In this document: positions 16,922-25,367 of the stretch, one piece after another
How the letters are laid out: each line of letters begins with the position of its first letter
Numbering within the stretch: the stretch's first letter is position 1
Assembly: GCF_902833645.1 (NCBI RefSeq)
Contig: NZ_CADFGE010000019.1
Location: 63,781-127,780 of the forward strand
From: Paraburkholderia fungorum
GTDB lineage: Bacteria; Pseudomonadota; Gammaproteobacteria; Burkholderiales; Burkholderiaceae
Length of the DNA stretch: 64,000 nt
Direction of reading: 5' to 3'
Program-made: the position numbers and the translations under genes
The notes under the pieces: model-generated
Database searches by the model: none
Seen by the model: the letters and a program-made list of their open reading frames with translations, nothing else
What the model was told of the DNA's origin: nothing

Positions 16922-17739
16922 GACTGACCTCCGCCAATGCCGAAGTCCGCCGCGAGTGGCGTCTGGCTGGGGTAGTGGAATTTGAATGGACCGTCCGGCG
17001 CGCCGTCGATGAACTGGCGCACCGTGGCGTCGGTCGACGCACGCAGCTCGGCCGGGGTGCCTTCGGCATGCACCCCGCCGTTGGCGAGGAAATAGACGTA
17101 ATCGGCGATCGCGAACGATTCCGGGACGTCGTGCGTGACGAGAATCGAGGTTGCGCCAAGCGCCTGATTCAGCGCGCGAATCAGGTTCGCGGTGATGCCG
17201 AGCGAGATCGGATCGAGGCCGGCGAACGGTTCGTCGTACATCATCAGCTCGGGGTCGAGCGCAATCGCCCGGGCCAGCGCCACGCGCCGCGCCATGCCGC
17301 CCGAAATCTCCGACGGCGCGAGATCGCGCGCGCCGCGCAACCCAACCGCGTTGAGCTTCATCAATACGAGGTCGCGGATCAGCTCTTCTGGGAGGTCGGT
17401 GTGCTCGCGCAGTGCGAACGCGACGTTCTCGAACACCGACATGTCGGTGAACAGGGCGCCGAACTGGAATAGCATGCCCATCTTGCGGCGCAGCGCGTAG
17501 AGACCGTCGCGCGTCTGCTGGCCGATGTCCTGGCCTTGAAACAGGATCTGGCCGCGCTGCGCGCGCACCAGACCGCCGATCAGGCGCAGCACCGTGGTCT
17601 TGCCGCAACCCGAGCCGCCCATGACCGCGACGACCTGGCCACGCTTGAAGCGCAGATTCAGGTTCGACAGGACGAGCCGGTCGCCATAACCGAAGTCGAC
17701 GTCACGCAGCTCGAGTAAGGTCTCGGGGGAGGAAGACAC
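16918..17739 (-). CDS. mlaF: Mla ABC transporter ATP-binding protein MlaF
   Basis: This is a 273-residue ABC ATPase. The Walker A is MGGSGCGKTTVLRLIGG, the signature is ISGGMARRVALARAIA, the Walker B is PELMMYDEPFAGLDP, and the switch is VTHDVPESF. It powers phospholipid movement by MlaE. It is the first gene of the operon (mlaF-E-D-A-C-B on the minus strand), and a perfect TATAAT lies 33 bases upstream of its start. Confidence 0.95.
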   Translation of the reverse strand: MSSSPETLLELRDVDFGYGDRLVLSNLNLRFKRGQVVAVMGGSGCGKTTVLRLIGGLVRAQRGQILFQGQDIGQQTRDGLYALRRKMGMLFQFGALFTDMSVFENVAFALREHTDLPEELIRDLVLMKLNAVGLRGARDLAPSEISGGMARRVALARAIALDPELMMYDEPFAGLDPISLGITANLIRALNQALGATSILVTHDVPESFAIADYVYFLANGGVHAEGTPAELRASTDATVRQFIDGAPDGPFKFHYPSQTPLAADFGIGGGQS

Positions 17740-17771
17740 GAAACTGACAGTCCTTTTACACGGAAGGCCGA

Positions 17772-17777
17772 ATTATA
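17772..17777 (-). promoter_or_regulatory. Candidate -10 element of the mla operon
   Basis: The minus strand reads GGCCCTATAATTCGG, a perfect TATAAT 33 bases before the mlaF ATG. The -35 region (near CGGCAG) is weak. The site lies in the short gap between thiE and mlaF. Confidence 0.5.
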
Positions 17778-17833
17778 GGGCCATCATGCAAAAGCTGCCG
17801 TGAGGTGCCCTGTCCCTTTACTGACTTTGACGA

Positions 17834-18937
17834 TTATTGCGTAAACGCATGTTGCAGCGCAGAAACCGAGGCAGCCGGATCGGCGGCCTCGGTCACGGCG
17901 CGCACAACCGCGGCGCAGCCTACACCCGTCGCCAGCACCTGGGGCAGCACCTGCAAATCGATCCCGCCGATCGCCACCAGCGGCACGACTCCGTCGAGCA
18001 GGCGGACATACCGCGCCAGACGCTTGAGCCCCTGCGGTGCGGTCGGCATGACCTTGGTCGTGGTCGGGAACACGGCGCCCAAAGCAATATAGCTGGGCCG
18101 GAAATGCAGTGCTTTCAGAATCTCGTAGAAACCGTGCGTCGACAGGCCAAGCCGGATGCCGGCGCTGGCAAGCGCTGACAAATCGGCCGTGTGCACGTCT
18201 TCCTGGCCCAGGTGGACGCCGTAAGCGCCCGCTTCCAGCGCGGCCTGCCAGTGATCGTTGATGAAAACCTGGGCATCGTGCTTGCGGCCCGCAGCGACAG
18301 AGCGGGCGATTTCGCGCTTCAACTCGTCGGCGGGTTCGGCCGATTTGCGGCGCAACTGGATTGTCTTTACGCCGAAGGCCGCCACCCGTTCGACCCATTC
18401 CGCGCTCGGCAGCACCGGATACAGGCCGAGCCGGTCGGGACAACGCGCGAAAGCTTGCGCCGGCGCGGCCGGCAGGCCGGTCAGACGCGGGAAGCGGGCG
18501 ATATCGGCCGGAAAGGCGTCGTCCGCACGGGTTTCGTCGCCGTCACGCCAGGCCAGAGCCAGCACCAGCGCGTCGTGCGGATCGAAACCGCAGTCCAGAA
18601 ACGCCGCCAGCGCGGCTATCCAGTCTTCCGCCAGATGGCCTTCCAACCCGTATTTCTCGCCGCCCAGATGGAGCGTCGCCGCATTCTCGGCTGCGACGAT
18701 CACGCCGGCGCCCTGCACCTGCCAGCGCGCCACCTGTTCGCCGTGCTGCTGCGCGTCGGCGACAACGATCAGGTCGCCGCCGTTCGGCTCGTCCGGCGCG
18801 GTCAGGCAAATGCGCCACGGCGCGTGCGTCGGCGGCCAGTCGCCCAGGCGGGCGCGGATCCGCTCGGCGGCTTCGGTGAGTTCATCGGCGGGCGGCCAGA
18901 AGAGGTCGCGGCCGGTCAAAGGCAAAGTTTGCGTCAT
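17834..18937 (-). CDS. thiE: Thiamine-phosphate synthase with extra N-terminal domain
   Basis: The C-terminal half (about residues 165-367) is a standard ThiE barrel with KTIQLRRKSAEP, AQVFINDHWQAALEAGAYGV, HLGQEDVH, GLSTHGFYEI, YIALGAVFPTTTK and PLVAIGGID. It joins HMP pyrophosphate and thiazole phosphate to make thiamine phosphate. The N-terminal about 160 residues are not part of ThiE. They contain EKYGLEGHLAEDWIAALAAF and DALVLALAWRDGD, vaguely like the C-terminal part of HMP-phosphate kinase ThiD but without visible catalytic motifs. The start overlaps the thiG stop by 4 bases. The usual ThiE is about 210 residues, so this is a long form. Confidence 0.93.
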   Translation of the reverse strand: MTQTLPLTGRDLFWPPADELTEAAERIRARLGDWPPTHAPWRICLTAPDEPNGGDLIVVADAQQHGEQVARWQVQGAGVIVAAENAATLHLGGEKYGLEGHLAEDWIAALAAFLDCGFDPHDALVLALAWRDGDETRADDAFPADIARFPRLTGLPAAPAQAFARCPDRLGLYPVLPSAEWVERVAAFGVKTIQLRRKSAEPADELKREIARSVAAGRKHDAQVFINDHWQAALEAGAYGVHLGQEDVHTADLSALASAGIRLGLSTHGFYEILKALHFRPSYIALGAVFPTTTKVMPTAPQGLKRLARYVRLLDGVVPLVAIGGIDLQVLPQVLATGVGCAAVVRAVTEAADPAASVSALQHAFTQ

Positions 18938-19755
18938 GCAGCACTCCCGTCTTGATGCCAGAACGGCATGCCGATCACCGGCGTGCTCGCGTGCGCGCTT
19001 TCGCGCTCGGCCATCGGCCCCGCCAGAAAAGCCTGGCGGCCCGCTTCGACGCCCAGCGCAAAGGCGCGCGCCATCGCGTCAGGGTGCGTTGCCTGCGACA
19101 CGGCGGTGTTCAGCAGCACGCCGTCGAAGCCCCACTCCATTACCTGCGCCGCGTGCGACGGCACGCCGAGGCCGGCGTCGACGATCAGCGGCACATCCGG
19201 CAGACGTTCGCGCAACACGCGCAGGCCGTACGGATTGATCACGCCCTTGCCGGTACCGATCGGCGCGCCCCACGGCATCAGCGCCTCGCAGCCCGCGTCG
19301 AGCAGACGGCGGCCGATCACGAGATCTTCGGTGCAGTACGGCAGCACCTTGAAGCCGTCCTTGATCAACTGCGTGGCCGCTTCGATCAGGCCAATCGGAT
19401 CGGGCTGCAACGTGTAGTCGTCGCCGATCAGTTCGAGCTTGATCCAGTCTGTTTCGAAAATTTCACGCGCCATGTGCGCGGTGGTCACCGCCTCGCCGAC
19501 CGTCAGGCAGCCGGCGGTATTGGGTAAAAGCGGCACGCCGTGGCGCTTGAGCAGGTCGAAGAAGCCGGCTTCGGCGCCGCCTTCGTTCATCTGCCGGCGC
19601 AAAGCAACGGTCACCATGCCGGGTCGCGCCGCATCGATCGAATTGGACAGCGATTGCAGCGAGGGATAGCGCGAAGTGCCGAGCAGCACCCGACTCGCGA
19701 AGGTTTGGCCGTACAGCGTCAGCGCGTCGGCGGTTTGGGGGGCAGTCATTTGCAT
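18934..19755 (-). CDS. thiG: Thiazole synthase
   Basis: ThiG condenses deoxyxylulose phosphate, dehydroglycine and the ThiS thiocarboxylate to form the thiamine thiazole. The barrel shows SRVLLGTSRYPSLQSL, the lysine region WIKLELIGDDYTLQPDPIGL, LMPWGAPIGTGKGVINPYGL and VDAGLGVPSHAAQVMEWGFD. The ATG at 19753-19755 has GGAG nine bases upstream; a second ATG two codons later (19749) is equally plausible. It sits between thiS and thiE. The dehydroglycine source would be the adjacent glycine oxidase ThiO. Confidence 0.95.
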   Translation of the reverse strand: MQMTAPQTADALTLYGQTFASRVLLGTSRYPSLQSLSNSIDAARPGMVTVALRRQMNEGGAEAGFFDLLKRHGVPLLPNTAGCLTVGEAVTTAHMAREIFETDWIKLELIGDDYTLQPDPIGLIEAATQLIKDGFKVLPYCTEDLVIGRRLLDAGCEALMPWGAPIGTGKGVINPYGLRVLRERLPDVPLIVDAGLGVPSHAAQVMEWGFDGVLLNTAVSQATHPDAMARAFALGVEAGRQAFLAGPMAERESAHASTPVIGMPFWHQDGSAA

Positions 19756-19788
19756 AATCCTGGTCTCCGGCAAGGCGTGGTGCGCGGC

Positions 19789-19986
19789 TTAGCCGCCAGC
19801 CACGGGTTGCACGACATCGAGCTTGTCGCCCGGCTGCAGCGCGCGCGCCGCATGCTGGGTGCGCGCGACGAAATCGCCGTTCAGTGCGACCGCGAACGGC
19901 GGACGCGCGCCGAACGCGGCGAGCGCATCGGCGACAGTCGCGCCTTCGGGCAGCGACAACGGCTTCTGATTGATGTGAATGTCCAT
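19789..19986 (-). CDS. thiS: Sulfur carrier protein ThiS
   Basis: The 65-residue ubiquitin-like protein starts MDIHINQKPLSLPEGATVAD and ends in the obligatory GG (VVQPVAGG). The C-terminal Gly is adenylated and thiocarboxylated to donate sulfur to ThiG. The ATG at 19984-19986 is chosen because the upstream in-frame ATG would add 13 residues not seen in the family. It lies between thiO and thiG. Confidence 0.96.
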   Translation of the reverse strand: MDIHINQKPLSLPEGATVADALAAFGARPPFAVALNGDFVARTQHAARALQPGDKLDVVQPVAGG

Positions 19987-20069
19987 GGTGTTCGAATACG
20001 GTTCAGTCAATAGCGGGAGCGGCACGTGCTGGCTTGCCCGCGGTTATTTCATCCGCGGATGCGCAACGC

Positions 20070-21200
20070 TCATGCCGGTTCCCGCGCACAGTCCAGTTGA
20101 AACAGCTCGCTCCAGCGCGCAGCGCGTTGCCAGTCGGCGAAAGCATCGGCGTCGCCAATGCGGCCGTCGAGCAGCGCCGCGGCAAAGCGCACGGCTTCGT
20201 CGGCGACTTCGGGCACGATCATGTAGCCGTGCCGGTACAGGCCGTTGACGCGCAGCGTCTGCGCGCCATCCCACAGCAAGGCCGGACGGTGGTCCGGCAG
20301 AGTCGGGCGGCACTGCGAATTCAATTCGAGGATGCGTGCCTCGCCGAAGCCGGGATGCACGGAGAACGCCGCGCTCAGCAACTCGAGCGCCGAGCGCACG
20401 CTGACCGGCGACATGTCCTCGCCTTCTACCTCGGTCGCGCCGATCACGTAGAGATCGTCCTGCTTCGGCGCGATATACAGCGGATAGCGCGGATGCAGTA
20501 ATCGCACCGGCCGCGTCAACTTGATGCCGGGCGCATGCACACGGGCGACTTCGCCGCGGATGCCGCGCAGCGTGGGCAGCACGGGTTTCGCGCCCAAGCC
20601 CCGGCAGTCGATCGTGACGCGCGCAGGCGGCAGCGCGTGATCGTCGACCGGAGTATTCCAGTGCGTATCGACACCGCGCTGGACCAGGCCCGCAGCAAGC
20701 GCGGCCAGCACCTGACGGTTATCCAGTTGACCTTCATGCGGCAGCAGCCAGCCCTGATTGAAGCGGCCCGCCAACGCGGGTTCGGCCGCACCGAGCTGCG
20801 CGCCGGCCAGCGTCACAAAGCCGCCGTCGAGCAATTCGGCAGGCGCGTTCGAGCGCACGCGGCGCTCGAACAACGGCGCTTCGGTCCGGTCGGCGTGATG
20901 CCAGACCACAAGCGTGCCATTGCGCTGGAAGAACACCGGTTCGGGCAATTCGGCCAGCACTTGCGGCCAGGTCTCGAGCGAGCTTGCGCCGAGACGCGTG
21001 ATCAGCAATTCGGCGCTAGCGGCTTCTGCCAACGGCGCCAGCATGGCGGCGGCGACCCAGGCCGCAGCTTGCGAGCCGGCGGCGTCGCCGCGCTCGTAGA
21101 GCGCCACGCGATACCCTTCGCCGGCCAGACGCCATGCGACCAGACGCCCGCACAGCCCGCCGCCGAGTACCGCAAAATCAGGTTGAGCAGGACGGTTCAT
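20070..21200 (-). CDS. thiO: Glycine oxidase / FAD-dependent oxidoreductase ThiO
   Basis: The 376-residue flavoprotein begins with a dinucleotide-binding fold, FAVLGGGLCGRLVAWRLAGE, and ends NGLYRHGYMIVPEVADEAVR, the DAO-family FAD-binding tail. ThiO oxidises glycine to dehydroglycine for thiazole formation in place of ThiH. The position directly upstream of thiS-thiG and downstream of a TPP riboswitch supports this over other DAO enzymes. The start at 21198-21200 is preferred; an upstream ATG (21242) would add 14 residues with no homology. Confidence 0.92.
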   Translation of the reverse strand: MNRPAQPDFAVLGGGLCGRLVAWRLAGEGYRVALYERGDAAGSQAAAWVAAAMLAPLAEAASAELLITRLGASSLETWPQVLAELPEPVFFQRNGTLVVWHHADRTEAPLFERRVRSNAPAELLDGGFVTLAGAQLGAAEPALAGRFNQGWLLPHEGQLDNRQVLAALAAGLVQRGVDTHWNTPVDDHALPPARVTIDCRGLGAKPVLPTLRGIRGEVARVHAPGIKLTRPVRLLHPRYPLYIAPKQDDLYVIGATEVEGEDMSPVSVRSALELLSAAFSVHPGFGEARILELNSQCRPTLPDHRPALLWDGAQTLRVNGLYRHGYMIVPEVADEAVRFAAALLDGRIGDADAFADWQRAARWSELFQLDCAREPA

Positions 21201-21892
21201 CGCGCCCGCTCCGAGCCGCGACGGACGGCAACGCAGCAGCACGGCGCATCAACATAAGCGGCTGAAGCGCGGCGAGCAGTAAAACACATGTATGAAGAAT
21301 AAGCGGTCATCGAGTCCTTTCTGTACGGCCTAAAAACGCACGTACCCAGGACGAAACCGGCGGGTGAGGCCGGCCGGGCAAAACGCGCGTCCCAATAGCT
21401 GACGCCGCCCGGCGGGGAATGGAAGACTGGCTGCTTCCGGAAACTTCCCGCGCCGGTATTACCCGGATCGGGTGCAAAGGGTCTCTCTCAGCCTCGCCGC
21501 CGCTGCATGAGAATCACGCAGCCTGTGGGCAAAGCACCCCTGTTTCGTCGAAGGTCATTAGACCATAAAAGGCGCAACGCCCGCAAACCGATGGCCCATG
21601 CAGGCGCGCGGCAGTTGATCCGGCACCATCTTTCGGTCCGCCAATATGGCTGGAGCCGGCGCTCTGGCACAATGCCAGCACCGGATACTGCGGGGCCGCC
21701 TGGCCGCGCGCGCGGCGTCGAGACGCAGCCGCCGGGTGGAAATTAATTTTCGCTTAAGGGCCTCGCGCCAGAATCAGGCGCTCACCCGGGCGTGGGTTCG
21801 TCGAGCATGACGCCCGGGGCCGTACCGCAAACCGCCGTGGGGCCGGTCCGAAATGGGCCGGCCAGATGGGCCAGCACTTCATCAGGATGCTC
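21201..21892. other. Intergenic region between divergent thiO and the ABC transporter gene
   Basis: This 692-base stretch has no gene I can support. It holds the thiO leader with the TPP riboswitch at 21440-21546. The remaining part (21547-21892) should contain the promoters for both directions, but I see no convincing -35/-10 pair. Confidence 0.7.
21440..21546 (-). promoter_or_regulatory. TPP (thiamine pyrophosphate) riboswitch controlling thiO-thiS-thiG-thiE
   Basis: On the minus strand the conserved THI-box elements are in order. GGGGTGC lies at 21534-21540, GGCTGAGA covers 21486-21493, and ACCCTTTGCACCCGATC, GGGTAATACCGGCG occupy 21454-21484. The P1 helix closes with GAAAC (21542-21546) and GTTTC (21440-21444). 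The optional P3a arm is a long 9-bp hairpin, GCTGCGTGA with TCATGCAGC (21502-21522). The thiO start is about 240 bases downstream. A weak CCGGC/GCCGG hairpin followed by TTT (21357-21373) could be part of the expression platform. TPP binding is expected to lower expression. Confidence 0.93.
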
Positions 21893-23644
21893 ATGACACC
21901 GAATACCGCTTCCAGCCCCGCGCTGCCGCCGGACGAAAAAGTCTCCGCCTGGAGCCTGATCAAACCTTACTGGGTTTCCGAAGAACGAAAAACGGCGTGG
22001 GGGCTGCTCGTCGCGATCATCGTGATGAATCTGCTCGTCGTGTGGATCAACGTGCGCCTGAATCGCTGGAGCGCCGACTTCTACAACGCGCTGCAGACCA
22101 AGAACGTGCACGACTTTCCGCACCTGCTGATGGTGTTCACCGGGCTCGCGTTCGGCTTCATCATCCTTGCCGTGTACGGCCGTTATCTGCGCCAGATGCT
22201 CGGCTTCCGCTGGCGCCAGTGGCTGACCACGCGTTATCTCAACGAATGGCTGCGCGACAGCGCCTTCTACCGGATCGAACGCGACCGGCTCGCCGACAAC
22301 CCCGACCAGCGGATCAGCGACGACCTGCAATCGTTCGCCACCACCACGCTCTCGCTAACGCTCGACCTGCTCTCCACGGTCGTCACGCTGGTCTCGTTCA
22401 TCACGATCCTGTGGTCGCTGGCCGGCGCGCTGACCATTTCGCTCGGCGGCATGCCAATACAGGTTCCCGGCTACATGGTGTGGGCCGCGGCGCTCTACGC
22501 CGTGGTGGGCTCGCTGATCATCCAGAAAGTCGGCCACCCGCTCGTGCCGATTAACTACCAGGCACAGAAAGTCGAGGCGGATTTCCGTTTCGGCCTGATC
22601 CGCCTTCGTGAGAACGCCGAACAGATCGCCTTCTACAACGGCATGGAAACGGAGAAGACGAACGCGCACACGCTGTTCGGCCGTATCCGCGACAACTGGT
22701 GGCAGGTGATGAAGTACACCAAGCGGCTCACCTTCGTGCTGAGCTTCTACGGTCAGATCGCGATCATATTCCCGATCGTCGTCGCCGCGCCGCGCTACTT
22801 CGCAGGCGCTTTCTCATTCGGCGTGCTGATGCAGATCTCGCAAGCATTCGGCACCGTCAGCGATTCGTTTTCGTGGTTCATCAATAGTTACGGCACGCTC
22901 GTCGAGTGGCGCGCAACCGTGAACCGGTTGCGTGAATTCAAGCGCATCGTGCATGCGCCGCGTCTGAAGGAGTCCGTGTCGCCGGCCACCGCGCATGGCG
23001 GCATCAACCTGCATTTCGTCGATGAAGACCGGCTTTCCACCGACGGCCTCCAGCTTGCGCTGCCGAACGGCAACCCGCTGTCGCGCATCCGCGATATCGC
23101 GATCACACCGGGCTCGCGCTGGCTGGTGCGGGGTCCGTCCGGCTCCGGCAAGAGCACGCTGATGCGCGCGCTCGCCGGCTTGTGGCCGTTCGGCGACGGC
23201 TCGATCGACGCACCGGTCAACGCACGCATGATGTTCATCCCGCAGGTCAGCTACATGCCGATCGGCACGCTGAAGGCCGCGCTCGCCTATCCGTCCCCCG
23301 CGGACACCTACACCGACGAAGAATGCCGTGAAGCGCTCGTCACCTGCCATCTTTCGGAATACGCCGAGCGCCTGCAGGAATCGGGGCACTGGACGCGCAT
23401 CCTCTCGCCAGGCGAACAACAACGCCTCGCCGGCGCCCGCGTGCTGTTGCACAAACCGGACTATCTGTTCCTCGACGAAGCGACCAGCGCGCTCGATGCG
23501 GAAAACGAAGCGCGTCTTTATCACCTGTTCACCGAACGGCTGCCGAAGGCGGCGATCGTCAGTGTCGCGCATCGCGAATCGCTGGCGGCGTTCCATGGCG
23601 ACACGCTCGACGTCGAGCGTTCGGGCGAACCGATCGCCGCATAA
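21893..23644 (+). CDS. SbmA/BacA/YddA-type ABC transporter, fused membrane and ATPase domains
   Basis: This 583-residue half-transporter has a membrane domain (residues about 30-330) with the SbmA_BacA pattern. It reads VWINVRLNRWSADFYNALQ, GFRWRQWLTTRYLNEWL and IERDRLADNPDQRISDDLQS. The ATPase (about 370-583) has Walker A GPSGSGKSTLMRALAGLW, the signature LSPGEQQRLAGARVLL and Walker B YLFLDEATSALD. Relatives (YddA, Rv1819c) move vitamin B12, peptides or other hydrophilic solutes. The ATG at 21893 is chosen for its AGG six bases upstream; in-frame ATGs also lie at 21866 and 21887. It is divergent from the thiamine operon, so a link to thiamine compounds is possible but unproven. Confidence 0.9.
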   Translation: MTPNTASSPALPPDEKVSAWSLIKPYWVSEERKTAWGLLVAIIVMNLLVVWINVRLNRWSADFYNALQTKNVHDFPHLLMVFTGLAFGFIILAVYGRYLRQMLGFRWRQWLTTRYLNEWLRDSAFYRIERDRLADNPDQRISDDLQSFATTTLSLTLDLLSTVVTLVSFITILWSLAGALTISLGGMPIQVPGYMVWAAALYAVVGSLIIQKVGHPLVPINYQAQKVEADFRFGLIRLRENAEQIAFYNGMETEKTNAHTLFGRIRDNWWQVMKYTKRLTFVLSFYGQIAIIFPIVVAAPRYFAGAFSFGVLMQISQAFGTVSDSFSWFINSYGTLVEWRATVNRLREFKRIVHAPRLKESVSPATAHGGINLHFVDEDRLSTDGLQLALPNGNPLSRIRDIAITPGSRWLVRGPSGSGKSTLMRALAGLWPFGDGSIDAPVNARMMFIPQVSYMPIGTLKAALAYPSPADTYTDEECREALVTCHLSEYAERLQESGHWTRILSPGEQQRLAGARVLLHKPDYLFLDEATSALDAENEARLYHLFTERLPKAAIVSVAHRESLAAFHGDTLDVERSGEPIAA

Positions 23645-23685
23645 ACAGCACAAGCAGCATCAGCAGCCTGCATAGCGAGAGCGAC

Positions 23686-24495
23686 ATGAGCCGAGCCGAT
23701 GACGCGAACAGCACGACTGAAATGAGCGACTCCGGCTTCGATCGGGTCGTGCTGATCACCGGCGCGGGTTCCGGCATCGGCGCGGCATTGGCACGGCGCA
23801 TCGCCGCGCCGCGCACCGCGCTGATGCTGCACGCACGCGGGGCCGACGACGAAGCGCGCCGGCGTCTCGCGCAGGTCGCCGCCGATTGCAGCGCGAACGG
23901 CGCACACTGCGCGACGGTATGCGCCGATCTGGCTGAACGCGGCGCCCCCGAGCACGTGATTCATCAAACGCTCGCGCAGTTCGGCGCGCTGGACCAACTG
24001 GTCGCGAATGCCGGCCACGCGCAACGGCAAACGCTGAACGCACTCGACACGGATGCGTTCAACGCCGCCTTCGCTGCAATGCCGGGCGCCTTCGCCGCGC
24101 TCGTCAAGCGAGCCACGCCGGCACTGGCGACCTCGGAGCGAGGCCGCGTGGTCGCGCTCAGTTCGTTCGTCGCGCATCGCTATCGCGTCGATGCGCCATT
24201 CGCCGCTACGGCCGCCGCGAAAGCGGCACTCGAATCGCTGGCCAAAACCGCCGCCGCAGAACTAGCGGCGCATGGCGTGACCGTCAATTGCGTGGCGCCC
24301 GGCTACACCCGTAAAGATCGCGGTCCAAGTGCCGATAATGCATCGGTGTGGACTCGCGCCGCCGAGGCGACGCCGCTTGGCCACGTCGCCGAACCGGCGG
24401 ATATCGCGGCGTTGATCGCGTTCCTGCTCTCCGACGAAGCGCGTCACATCACCGGCCAGGTGATTCATATCGACGGCGGCCTCACGCTTGGCTAG
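23686..24495 (+). CDS. SDR family oxidoreductase lacking the YxxxK tyrosine
   Basis: The 269-residue Rossmann protein has the cofactor motif TGAGSGIG (residues 25-32), the NAG motif (108-110) and a C-terminal HITGQVIHIDGGLTLG. The usual catalytic Ser is present (LSSF, 158-161), and Lys179 is present in FAATAAAKAALESL. The position four residues before that Lys, normally Tyr, is Thr175. The enzyme may therefore not reduce carbonyls by the standard mechanism. It follows the ABC transporter gene by 41 bases on the same strand and is probably co-transcribed. Substrate unknown. Confidence 0.88.
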   Translation: MSRADDANSTTEMSDSGFDRVVLITGAGSGIGAALARRIAAPRTALMLHARGADDEARRRLAQVAADCSANGAHCATVCADLAERGAPEHVIHQTLAQFGALDQLVANAGHAQRQTLNALDTDAFNAAFAAMPGAFAALVKRATPALATSERGRVVALSSFVAHRYRVDAPFAATAAAKAALESLAKTAAAELAAHGVTVNCVAPGYTRKDRGPSADNASVWTRAAEATPLGHVAEPADIAALIAFLLSDEARHITGQVIHIDGGLTLG

Positions 24496-24739
24496 GCGGC
24501 ACGCCGCTCGTCAGCGCGGCAACGCCGCACGCCTATTGGCGAGACCTTGCCGCGAGACCTTGCGCGCAATCGGCCCACACGTCGCAACATCCTGAAACAC
24601 GCGAGAAGAGTTCGAAAGCACTCGCGAAGCGGGCAAGCTGTTCCCCGCTTTGAAAAGCCCCTGCTGCAGCGACGATAGTCGTGCGGGCCGTACCCTCTCC
24701 GGTCCGCCACGCCACTCACTGCTACCGGACTCTCCGCAC

Positions 24740-25201
24740 ATGTCATTCGATCGCCGCTCTCATCCTTCGACCCAGCGCGCAGCGCTCGCTCTTGGCGCAG
24801 CCCTGCTGCTCGCGAGCGCCACGCATGCGGCGCTTGCCGCCCAGCCCGCCGAACCCGCGGACGTTTGCCCTGCGCTCAAACATATCGTCAGTGCTGCCGA
24901 CTTCAAGCAGTTGCACGCGCAACCCGCCGCGCAACTGCCGGGTGTCTCAGCCGCGGACGACTGCCGCGCCAACGCGCACGCCTACGATTGCCACTGGCGC
25001 GCGCACTGGCAAGCCGACGGCGTGGTCAACGATCCGCTCGAGGAATTCGGCGCCGATATCGCCGCCTGCTTTCCGAACGTCGTGCACGACGTCAACACGC
25101 CGACGCGTCAGCATTTCATCGTGACCACCGATGACCGGCGCGTGAGCGTCACGGCCAGCGTGCAAGGGCAAAACGAACTACGCCTGCGCGTCACGCGCTG
25201 A
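24740..25201 (+). CDS. Exported protein of unknown function
   Basis: I do not recognise this 153-residue protein. It has a signal peptide (RAALALGAALLLASATHAAL, with AxA cleavage near residue 30-34) and a small mature domain with five cysteines. The sequence includes CPALKHIVSAADFKQL, DDCRANAHAYDCHWRAHWQA and DIAACFPNVVHDVNTPTRQH. The Cys spacing suggests periplasmic disulfides. It starts 244 bases after the SDR gene and is followed after about 170 bases by another exported protein, then a response regulator. Confidence 0.7.
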   Translation: MSFDRRSHPSTQRAALALGAALLLASATHAALAAQPAEPADVCPALKHIVSAADFKQLHAQPAAQLPGVSAADDCRANAHAYDCHWRAHWQADGVVNDPLEEFGADIAACFPNVVHDVNTPTRQHFIVTTDDRRVSVTASVQGQNELRLRVTR

Positions 25202-25367
25202 GCGTGGACCCTGCTTGCCGCGAGCCGTTACCGCTACCCTGCACCGTTATTCGCAGCGCCCCTTTGTGACGCCGCACATCTTCACCGCTACCAGGCACCG
25301 CATCATGACCTCCATGCCACCCTTGCGCGCTCACGCTTTCACGCGAGCCCCTTTGGCCGCGTGGGTC

